Of a stretch of DNA of 5,820 nucleotides, positions 1-4,927 are shown in pieces. Position 1 is the stretch's first letter. Every line of letters begins with the position of its first letter. The stretch is from contig DHWI01000206.1 of the NCBI GenBank assembly GCA_002413095.1, positions 9,949 to 15,768 of the forward strand. The letters are read 5' to 3'. Under the pieces are notes generated by a model. The model was not told where the DNA came from and did no database searches. It saw only the letters and a program-made list of their open reading frames with translations. The position numbers were made by a program, and so were the translations under genes. Source of the DNA: Thermoleophilia bacterium UBA5186. GTDB lineage: Bacteria; Actinomycetota; Thermoleophilia; Gaiellales; Gaiellaceae.

Positions 1-32
1 GCGATGGTCGTTCCGAGGCAAGAACGCAGGGA

Positions 33-110
33 GCCCCGATAGCAGCGCTATCGAGGCGACTGAGGACGCCGCATCGGGGCGAGCAGCGCAGCCCGACGAC
101 ACAGCGTCGT
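33..110. repeat. Structured intergenic element with nested inverted repeats
   Basis: This element lies in the 127 bases beyond the antiporter's stop codon, a stretch with no convincing gene. GCCCCGAT at 33-40 is the exact reverse complement of ATCGGGGC at 73-80. Between them sit a 7-bp hairpin (37-43 with 47-53, loop AGC) and a 4-bp hairpin (55-58 with 67-70). If the outer stem uses 33-37 with 76-80, the whole can fold as a three-way junction. A further 5-bp hairpin lies at 96-100/106-110. No T-run follows on either strand, so it is not a standard intrinsic terminator. Two minus-strand frames and one plus-strand frame stay open to the window edge, but none has a well-placed ribosome site. It could be a dispersed palindromic repeat, a structured RNA, or simply transcript 3'-end structure. 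The pairing is seen in the sequence; the function is unknown. Confidence 0.45.
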
Positions 111-127
111 TTCGTCAAGCCCTCCTA

Positions 128-1186
128 CTAAGCACCCCACCAGAAGCTCGCGGCGAGGACCACGTAGAGGCCGATCAGGATCGCGCCTTCCTGCCACGTG
201 CTTTCGCCGTCGTACACGACGAGTGCCCCGATTCCGGCTGTCATCAGCAGCGCGATCGCAAGCAGGATCGGGAACACGAGCGTCAGCGAGGTCGCGAAGA
301 ACAGGCTCGCGAACACGAGCAGCGGTGTAAGCGCGAGCGCGATCTGCAGCGACGAGCTCAGGATCACCGTGATGGCGAAATCGGGGCGGTTGCGCGCGGC
401 CAGCTGCACACCGACAACGTTCTCCACCGCGTTCCCCGCAATCGCGACGACGACGAGGCCGGCAAATGCCTGGCTCATGTGCAGCGTCTTCGTCGCCGGC
501 TCGAGCGCCTTCACGAACCAGTCGCTGACGAATGCGGCCGCAACGCCGCTCGCGGTGAGGACGACGATGGTCGCGGCGAGCGACCAGCGAGGGCGCTGCT
601 GTGTCCCCTCGTCCGCGGGAGTGCCGGAGATGAAGCCGCGCAACGTGATGAGGAAGATCGCGAGCAGCACACCGGCGCAGATCAGGCTGAGCGTGCGCGA
701 GTGCGCTGCGGCAGGCGCGTGGAACGTATGCGCCAGCGTCGGCACCGCCATGACCGCGGCGGCCAACGCGGTGAGCGTCGCGATCATCCGCGCCTGTGGC
801 GAGTGGAAAGTCTGGACGCCGTGCTTGAGGCCGCCGGCGACGAATGCCAGCCCGAGCACGAGCAGCGAGTTCGCCAGGATCGAGCCGACGAGCGCCGCCT
901 GCACGACCTCGACGAGCCCGGCCGAGAGCGCGAACAACGCGATGAAGAGCTCCGGGAGGTTCCCGAGCGCCGACTGAATCACCGCGGCAGACCCCGATCC
1001 GAGCCGCGCACCGAGCTGTTCGGTGGCCAAGCCGACGAGTCGCGCGAGCACGGCGATCGCACCGGCCGCGACCGCGAAAGCGAGCACGGGAGTGAGTCCG
1101 GCGAAGTGCGCAATCCCGGCTGCGAGCACCGCGGCGGCGGCGAGGCCGAGCTCGAGCAGCTCCCTGGGGCGCAGGCCGGTTGCCAC
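128..1186 (-). CDS. Ca2+(cation)/H+ antiporter, CAX/CaCA superfamily
   Basis: This is an integral membrane exchanger expected to export Ca2+ (or a related cation) from the cytoplasm in exchange for protons. The 352-residue product has about 11 hydrophobic segments, and both alpha-repeat signatures of the family are visible: GNLPE at residues 75-79 followed by a helix ending GSILANSLLVLG, and GNAVEN at 251-256 followed by SSSLQIALALTP at 277-288. Glu79 and Glu255 match the family's ion-binding acidic residues. A hydrophilic loop at about 186-200 separates the two halves. The length fits bacterial CAX proteins. I chose GTG at 1184-1186. The same frame runs open to 1615, but those 143 extra residues are charged, unlike a membrane protein, and are antisense to the flavin reductase gene. 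No Shine-Dalgarno is seen; a TACGGT hexamer lies seven bases upstream. Two stop codons occur in tandem at 125-130. The family is firm; ion specificity cannot be read from the sequence. Confidence 0.93.
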   Translation of the reverse strand: MATGLRPRELLELGLAAAAVLAAGIAHFAGLTPVLAFAVAAGAIAVLARLVGLATEQLGARLGSGSAAVIQSALGNLPELFIALFALSAGLVEVVQAALVGSILANSLLVLGLAFVAGGLKHGVQTFHSPQARMIATLTALAAAVMAVPTLAHTFHAPAAAHSRTLSLICAGVLLAIFLITLRGFISGTPADEGTQQRPRWSLAATIVVLTASGVAAAFVSDWFVKALEPATKTLHMSQAFAGLVVVAIAGNAVENVVGVQLAARNRPDFAITVILSSSLQIALALTPLLVFASLFFATSLTLVFPILLAIALLMTAGIGALVVYDGESTWQEGAILIGLYVVLAASFWWGA

Positions 1187-1193
1187 GGGCGCG

Positions 1194-1199
1194 ACCGTA
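1194..1199 (-). promoter_or_regulatory. Candidate -10 element of the antiporter (leaderless)
   Basis: Read on the minus strand, the hexamer is TACGGT, a match to the actinobacterial TANNNT -10 pattern. It ends seven bases before the GTG start codon, so transcription would begin at or beside the start codon. I see no convincing -35 hexamer 17-18 bases upstream. Confidence 0.4.
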
Positions 1200-1219
1200 A
1201 CGAGTCGGAAAGCGCTCCG

Positions 1220-1225
1220 TATGAT
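1220..1225 (+). promoter_or_regulatory. Candidate -10 element of the flavin reductase pair (leaderless)
   Basis: TATGAT differs from the TATAAT consensus at one position and ends six bases before the GTG start at 1232, so the predicted transcript starts at the initiation codon. No Shine-Dalgarno is present and no good -35 is seen. It lies back-to-back with the antiporter promoter in a 45-base gap. Confidence 0.5.
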
Positions 1226-1231
1226 CGAGCC

Positions 1232-1705
1232 GTGGCGGGCGGCGAGGATCTGCGAGCGGTGATGCGGGGGTATCCGCACGGAGTGTCCGTCCTCACGGTC
1301 GACCTCGACGGGGAGCGGATGGGCGTCACGATCGGGTCGCTCGTGTCGCTCTCGCTCGAGCCGCCGCTCGTCGGTGTTTCGATCGGCAAGGACGCGTCGT
1401 CCTACGAGCTGCTCCGGCGCTCCGGCAGCTTCGCGGTCAGCCTGCTCGCGGAGGACCAGGATGCACTCGCTCAGCATTTCGCGCGCGGCGTCCCGCCCAT
1501 CGCGCACTGGACCGGGATCGCGACGCGGGAGGGCGAGCTCGGGCCGCCGCTGATCGACGGAGCGGTCGGCTGGCTGGAGTGCCGCATCTGGGCCGCGTAT
1601 GACGCCGGCGACCACACGTTGTTCGTCGGCGAGGTGCTGCGCGCCGCGCGCGACGAGTCGAAGCAGCCGCTCGTCTACATCGAGAGCTCGTACCGCCCCC
1701 TGTGA
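1232..1705 (+). CDS. Flavin reductase-like domain protein (split-barrel FMN binder)
   Basis: The 157-residue protein matches the flavin reductase-like family (Pfam Flavin_Reduct, PNPOx-like split barrel). Members bind FMN or FAD, and many reduce free flavin with NAD(P)H, often for a two-component monooxygenase. Visible motifs are MRGYPHGVSVLT (11-22; family form FPTGVxVVT), GVTIGSLVSLSLEPPLVGVSI (31-51, the flavin-phosphate region), GDHTLFVGEV (126-135) and the C-terminal PLVYIESSYRPL. It spans essentially the whole domain with nothing added. GTG at 1232 is chosen because no in-frame ATG or GTG start lies close upstream, the next ATG at 1262 would cut into the domain, and TATGAT sits six bases before it. 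The frame extends left to 479 without a stop, but that part is antisense to the antiporter and low in complexity. No partner oxygenase lies in the window, so the enzymatic role is open. The gene overlaps the downstream hydrolase by four bases. Confidence 0.9.
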   Translation: MAGGEDLRAVMRGYPHGVSVLTVDLDGERMGVTIGSLVSLSLEPPLVGVSIGKDASSYELLRRSGSFAVSLLAEDQDALAQHFARGVPPIAHWTGIATREGELGPPLIDGAVGWLECRIWAAYDAGDHTLFVGEVLRAARDESKQPLVYIESSYRPL

Positions 1706-2349
1706 TCGAGGCGGTCGCCTTCGACCTCGACGGCGTGCTGCTCGACTCCGAGGAGTTGTGGGACGAGGTGCGGGAAGGCCTCGCGCGCGAGCGCGGCGGG
1801 CGTTGGCACGAGGGCGCGCAGGCGGACATGATGGGCATGAGCTCGCGCGAGTGGTCCGTGTACATGCACGAGCGGATCGGGCTGTCCGAGCCGCCCGAGG
1901 AGATCAACGCCGAGGTGGTCCGGCGGATGCTCGAGCGCTACAGGCGCGAGCTGCCGCTGATTCCCGGCGCGGTCGAGGCGGTCGAGCGACTCGCGGCACG
2001 CTGGCCGCTCGGGCTCGCGTCGTCGTCGAACAGAGAGTTGATCGACGCGGCGCTCGAGGTGGCCGGCCTCAGCCGATACTTCCGAGTAACCGTGTCCTCG
2101 GAGGAGGTGGAGCGCGGCAAGCCAGCGCCCGACGTCTATCTCGAAGCGGCGACCCGGCTCGGCGTCACGCCCGAGCGCTGCGCGGCGATCGAGGACTCGC
2201 AGAACGGCATCCGCTCGGCAAAGGCCGCCAGAATGCGCGTGATCGCGATCCCGAATCCGCGCTTCCCGCCGCCTAGGGAAGTGCTCGCCGAGGCGGCAGT
2301 CGTCATCGACGGGATCGAGGAGCTCAGCCCTGAGGCCGTCGCCGGATGA
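1702..2349 (+). CDS. HAD-superfamily hydrolase, phosphatase/beta-phosphoglucomutase-like
   Basis: This is a 215-residue cytosolic phosphotransferase of HAD subfamily IA with an alpha-helical cap. Motif I is DLDGVLLDSE at residues 8-17 (nucleophile Asp8, acid/base Asp10). Motif II is the SSS run at 107-109. Motif III is GKPAPD with Lys140. Motif IV is AIEDSQNGI with Glu164-Asp165 binding Mg2+. The string SQNGIRSAKAARM resembles the beta-phosphoglucomutase and sugar-phosphatase branch. The cap covers about residues 18-88. The substrate cannot be assigned: small sugar phosphates, phosphoglycolate-type metabolites or flavin nucleotides are all possible. The GTG start at 1702 overlaps the preceding TGA (GTGA), which implies translational coupling to the flavin reductase gene; no separate Shine-Dalgarno is evident. 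The 3' end runs 26 bases into the oppositely oriented methyltransferase gene. Confidence 0.93.
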   Translation: MIEAVAFDLDGVLLDSEELWDEVREGLARERGGRWHEGAQADMMGMSSREWSVYMHERIGLSEPPEEINAEVVRRMLERYRRELPLIPGAVEAVERLAARWPLGLASSSNRELIDAALEVAGLSRYFRVTVSSEEVERGKPAPDVYLEAATRLGVTPERCAAIEDSQNGIRSAKAARMRVIAIPNPRFPPPREVLAEAAVVIDGIEELSPEAVAG

Positions 2350-2974
2350 GCGTCATCCCGTCGCGCACCGTCAGCATGACCGCGACAACCCGCTCGTCGC
2401 GGCGAACGTGCTCGTTGAACTCCATGATCGTGCGCGTCGTCTCCTCGGGTTCGGGCTCGACGACTCGGCCAGACCAGAGGACGTTGTCGGCGACGATCAG
2501 GCCGTCGTCGGCGAGCTTCGGCAGAACCGCCTCGTAGTAGTCGACGTAGCTCTCCTTGTCGGCGTCGATGAAGACGAAGTCGAACGGCCCGTCGAGCCCG
2601 GCGATCGTCTCCAGACCTGGCCCGAGGCGGTAGTCGATCCGATCGACGACCCCTGCTTCCTCCGCGTAGCGGCGCGCGATCGCGACGGCGCGCTCGTCGA
2701 TGTCGCAGGTCACGATGCGGCCTCCCTCGGGCAGCGCAGGAGCCATCGAGATCGACGAATAGCCCGTGAACGTCCCGAGCTCGAGCACGAGGCGCGGGCT
2801 GGCCAGCCGGACGAGCAGCTGGAGGAAGCGGCCCTCGAGCGGGCCGACCATCATTTGCGGCGCCTCCATCGTCTCGCGGGTCTCCGCCGCAAGCCGCTCG
2901 AGGACGTCGGTCGGCGGCTCCGTGTGCGCGAGTGCGTACTCCTCGATCTTCTCCCAGCCGTCGAGGAAGCTCAT
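2324..2974 (-). CDS. SAM-dependent, metal-dependent O-methyltransferase (CCoAOMT-like)
   Basis: The 216-residue class I methyltransferase belongs to the caffeoyl-CoA/catechol type family (Methyltransf_3), soluble enzymes that move methyl from S-adenosylmethionine to a hydroxyl, typically of a catechol. SAM-binding motif I is VLELGTFTGYSS at 63-74, with the acidic residue after strand 2 in CDIDE (Asp91). The metal site is visible as FIDADK (Asp137) and ADNVLWSG (Asp163, Asn164). The N-terminal helix region (about 1-50) carries the family's MMVGPLEGRFLQLL stretch. Length is normal for bacterial members. The start ATG overlaps the stop of the upstream ketosynthase gene as ATGA (2971-2974), so the two are very probably one operon and coupled in translation. 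The coupling hints at an acyl- or polyketide-derived phenolic substrate, but that is inference only; the substrate is unknown. No intrinsic terminator is seen at its 3' end, which overlaps the HAD gene. Confidence 0.95.
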   Translation of the reverse strand: MSFLDGWEKIEEYALAHTEPPTDVLERLAAETRETMEAPQMMVGPLEGRFLQLLVRLASPRLVLELGTFTGYSSISMAPALPEGGRIVTCDIDERAVAIARRYAEEAGVVDRIDYRLGPGLETIAGLDGPFDFVFIDADKESYVDYYEAVLPKLADDGLIVADNVLWSGRVVEPEPEETTRTIMEFNEHVRRDERVVAVMLTVRDGMTLIRRRPQG

Positions 2975-4200
2975 TCGACCCGTCCGACGAGGACGCAGCC
3001 GTTATGGCCGCCGAGGCCCATCGCATTCGAGAGCGCGACGTCGACGTGTGCCTCGCGGGCCTCGTTCGGAACGTAGTCGAGGTCGCAAACCGGGTCAGGC
3101 TCGCGGTAGTTGATCGTCGGCGGCAGGACGCCGTGGTGGATCGCCAAGACGCACATCATCGCCTCGATCGCGCCGGCCGCGCCGAAGCAATGGCCCATCA
3201 TCGACTTGGTGGAGGACACGGCGAGGTCGTACGCGTGCTCGCCGAAGACGTCCTTGATCGCTTTCGTCTCGGCCGCGTCGCCGAGCGGCGTCGACGTTCC
3301 GTGGGCGTTGATGTACCCGACCCGCTCCGGCTCGATGCCGGCGCGACGGAGCGCCGCGCGCATCATCTCCGTGACGCCGATGGCATCGGGATCGGGCTGC
3401 GCCATGTGATGCGCGTCGTTCGAAGCCCCGTAGCCCAGCACCTCGGCGTAGATCGTCGCGCCCCGCGCCCGGGCTGCTTCCAGCTCCTCGAGGACGAGCA
3501 CGCCCGCGCCCTCGCCCATCACGAAGCCTGCGCGGGTCGCGTCGAACGGCCGCGATGCGCGCGCCGGCTCCTCCTCCTCGGCGACCAGCCCGCGCATGGC
3601 GCAGAAGCCCGCCAGGATCAGTGGGTGCATGCAGGCCTCGGTGCCTCCGGCGAGGACGACGTCGGCATCGCCGCGCTTGATCAGCTCCGCCGCCTCGCCC
3701 ACCGCGTGGGAGCCGGTCGCACAGGCCGAGACGACCGCGTAGTTCGGCCCGCGGATCCCAAGTGAGATCGCGATCTGGCCGCTCGCCGAGTCGACGAGCA
3801 CGTTCGGCAGGAAGTTCGGCGAGACGCGCTCGGGCCCGCGCTCCTGCAGGACCTCGTGCTGCTCCATCACCCCGAGAAAGCCGCCGATCGCCGAGCCGAA
3901 GACGACCCCCACACGGGTGGGGTCGAACCCGTTCAGGCTCGCGTCGCCCATCGCCTCGCGCGCCGCGCCGAGCGCGAGCAGGACGTTGCGGTCGAGCTTC
4001 CGCACCTCCTTCGGCGAGGCTGCCGTCGTCGCGTCGAAGTCCTTGACCTCGGCGGCGATCCGCACAGGGAACTCCGAGGCGTCGAACGAGCGGATCCAGT
4101 CGATTCCGCTGCGACCCGCGAGCGCCGCCTCCCACATCGTGGGGACGTCGTTGCCGAGCGGCGTCACCGCTCCGAGTCCGGTAACCGCCACCCGCCTCAT
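2971..4200 (-). CDS. fabF: Beta-ketoacyl-ACP synthase II (KAS II)
   Basis: This decarboxylating condensing enzyme of type II fatty acid synthesis joins malonyl-ACP to an acyl chain in the cytosol. The 409-residue length is typical. Active-site residues are all visible: Cys160 in VVSACATGSH, His300 in NAHGTSTPLGD, Lys332 in SSTKSMMGH and His337 in the same motif, followed by GAAGAIEAM. The N-terminus RRVAVTGLGAVTPLG and the C-terminal glycine-rich SNAMGLGGHNG are standard for FabF. ATG at 4198-4200 begins right at the conserved first strand, and TAAGCT lies six bases upstream with no Shine-Dalgarno, suggesting a leaderless transcript. No acpP, fabD, fabG or fabH accompanies it in the window; its only coupled partner is an O-methyltransferase. 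It may be a second FabF copy or a secondary-metabolite ketosynthase, although the sequence looks like an ordinary active KAS II, with the catalytic cysteine present rather than a chain-length factor. Confidence 0.96.
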   Translation of the reverse strand: MRRVAVTGLGAVTPLGNDVPTMWEAALAGRSGIDWIRSFDASEFPVRIAAEVKDFDATTAASPKEVRKLDRNVLLALGAAREAMGDASLNGFDPTRVGVVFGSAIGGFLGVMEQHEVLQERGPERVSPNFLPNVLVDSASGQIAISLGIRGPNYAVVSACATGSHAVGEAAELIKRGDADVVLAGGTEACMHPLILAGFCAMRGLVAEEEEPARASRPFDATRAGFVMGEGAGVLVLEELEAARARGATIYAEVLGYGASNDAHHMAQPDPDAIGVTEMMRAALRRAGIEPERVGYINAHGTSTPLGDAAETKAIKDVFGEHAYDLAVSSTKSMMGHCFGAAGAIEAMMCVLAIHHGVLPPTINYREPDPVCDLDYVPNEAREAHVDVALSNAMGLGGHNGCVLVGRVE

Positions 4201-4206
4201 CGTGAG

Positions 4207-4212
4207 AGCTTA
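4207..4212 (-). promoter_or_regulatory. Candidate -10 element of fabF (leaderless)
   Basis: Read on the minus strand, TAAGCT fits TANNNT and ends six bases before the fabF ATG. No Shine-Dalgarno intervenes. A -35 box is not obvious. Confidence 0.4.
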
Positions 4213-4315
4213 GACAGGCCCACGTCGCCAGGAGTTGCGTTAGGAACTGCGCCGAGTTGGGCAGAGAATGTCCAAGCTCCTGGGCCGGGTCCCCGCCCTT
4301 CACGTTCAGCACCAC

Positions 4316-4321
4316 GGAGGT
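4316..4321 (+). promoter_or_regulatory. Ribosome binding site of the thioredoxin-fold gene
   Basis: GGAGGT lies four bases before ATG 4326. It is the only strong, well-placed Shine-Dalgarno among the likely first genes of the transcription units here and decides the start codon over the in-frame ATG at 4257. Confidence 0.8.
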
Positions 4322-4325
4322 AGCG

Positions 4326-4643
4326 ATGACCACAGCTGTCGAGGCCACTCGTCCGGACGGCCAGGCCACGAAGCCCGGCCTCGTGTTCTTTCATTCCGCC
4401 CAGTCAGGGAGCTGCCGCCGAGTCGAGGGATTCCTGGCTCAGGTCCTGCAGCGCCGCCGCAACCACGGCACCTTCAAGCTCTATCGCGTCGACGGCGAGG
4501 AGCGGCCCGACCTGGTCGAGCGGTTCGGCGTCGACACGATGCCGACCCTCGTCGTCGTCGAGGGCAAGAACGTGCGCGCCAAGCTCTCGAAACCGCGCGG
4601 CTGCCGCGAGATCCAGAGCTTCCTCGCGCCCTGGCTCAACTGA
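4326..4643 (+). CDS. Thioredoxin-fold protein with variant active site (SGSC)
   Basis: The 105-residue product reads as a compact thioredoxin fold: strand LVFFHS (19-24), active-site loop, helix RRVEGFLAQVLQRR (31-44), strand FKLYRVD, the segment RPDLVERFGVDTMPTLVVVEG with cis-Pro73, and a C-terminal helix REIQSFLAPWL. At the place of the usual WCGPC it has QSGSC (26-30), so the nucleophilic first cysteine is serine and only the second, Cys30, remains. The only other cysteine is Cys93, at the start of the last helix. A classical dithiol reductase role is therefore unlikely; a monothiol, peroxidase-like, binding or structural role is possible. I recall similar SGxCRRVEGFLAQVLQRR proteins from Gaiella-like actinobacteria, but this was not checked. 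There is no signal peptide, so it is probably cytosolic. The start is set by the strong ribosome site; an in-frame ATG at 4257 would add 23 unconserved-looking residues. The last 8 bases overlap the opposing hypothetical gene. Confidence 0.85.
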   Translation: MTTAVEATRPDGQATKPGLVFFHSAQSGSCRRVEGFLAQVLQRRRNHGTFKLYRVDGEERPDLVERFGVDTMPTLVVVEGKNVRAKLSKPRGCREIQSFLAPWLN

Positions 4644-4908
4644 CTCTGCTCAATCGGAAGCGGCCGAACTGTCGACCCAGGAACGTCGCGCGGCCGCGAT
4701 ACCCGTCGCCGTCCCGTTCGAGAAGATCGACAAGGCCTGCGAACGGCGGGCGGTAGCGCAGCTCGAGTCCGCGCACCTCGAACCGCATCTTCACCGGGCC
4801 CGCGAGCGTCACGCCGCGGTCCCCGTCTATGCGCTTGCGGACACCCGTCATTGGCGGCAACGCGCCGCCGACCCGCTCGACCTTCCAGACTCCGTCCAGC
4901 TCGCTCAT
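4636..4908 (-). CDS. Hypothetical protein, 90 aa, divergent from the DNA ligase
   Basis: I do not recognise this family with certainty. The 90-residue protein starts MSELDGVWKVERVGG, has a PP turn (18-19), a basic stretch (VRKRIDGDRG) and a run of short alternating hydrophobic segments, including LELRYRPPFAGLVDLL and YRGRATFLGRQFGRFRL. This suggests a small all-beta fold, perhaps a lipocalin-like or barrel-type binder; no catalytic motif, cysteine, signal peptide or membrane helix is seen. Coding is supported by codon-position GC bias like its neighbours and by gene-like packing: its stop overlaps the thioredoxin-fold gene by 8 bases and its start lies 19 bases from the ligase start. The frame extends to 5013, but that part would be antisense to the ligase, so I start at ATG 4906-4908. 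No clear Shine-Dalgarno or TANNNT is placed for it. The pairing with the ligase may hint at shared regulation, which is inference. Confidence 0.7.
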   Translation of the reverse strand: MSELDGVWKVERVGGALPPMTGVRKRIDGDRGVTLAGPVKMRFEVRGLELRYRPPFAGLVDLLERDGDGYRGRATFLGRQFGRFRLSRVS

Positions 4909-4914
4909 CGGCGG

Positions 4915-4920
4915 TAGCGT
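4915..4920 (+). promoter_or_regulatory. Candidate -10 element of the ligase (leaderless)
   Basis: TAGCGT fits TANNNT and ends seven bases before ATG 4928. A GGCGGT string at 4910-4915 is too far upstream for a good ribosome site. No -35 is evident; that region would lie inside the divergent hypothetical gene. Confidence 0.4.
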
Positions 4921-4927
4921 TCCACAC

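Larger units (their letters stand above)
4201..4325. other. Divergent intergenic region between fabF and the thioredoxin-fold gene
   Basis: This 125-base gap must carry the promoters of both neighbours. On the plus strand an imperfect inverted repeat, CTGCgCCgagttGGgCAG, occupies 4247-4264, and a small GC hairpin (4282-4285 with 4295-4298) lies ahead of the ribosome site. The first could be an operator or a transcript hairpin. I could not place a convincing plus-strand promoter; GAGAAT at 4264-4269 is only a weak -10 candidate. Confidence 0.35.

Noticed and set aside
1..118. Minus-strand reading frames open to the left edge after a GGAGG at 121-125
   Set aside because: The nearest possible start (TTG at 116-118) is only two bases from GGAGG and the next (GTG at 100-102) is 18 away. 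Palindromic sequence explains the openness better than coding.
96..127. Intrinsic terminator for the antiporter
   Set aside because: A short hairpin exists (96-110) but no T-run follows it on the minus strand.
479..1231. Possible 251-residue N-terminal extension of the flavin reductase in the same frame
   Set aside because: It is low-complexity, Arg/Glu-rich sequence antisense to the antiporter, and the flavin reductase domain is complete without it.
1187..1615. Possible 143-residue N-terminal extension of the antiporter
   Set aside because: It is Arg/Asp/Glu-rich with no membrane character and lies antisense to the well-supported flavin reductase gene.
4243..4272. SigR/ECF-like promoter (GGAAC near 4243) for the thioredoxin-fold gene
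   Set aside because: No GTT or CGTC -10 partner occurs at the required spacing.
3095..4369. Long open frames on both strands across fabF
   Set aside because: Their products are Arg/Ala/Gly-rich with no motifs, the usual result of high GC at third codon positions of the real gene.
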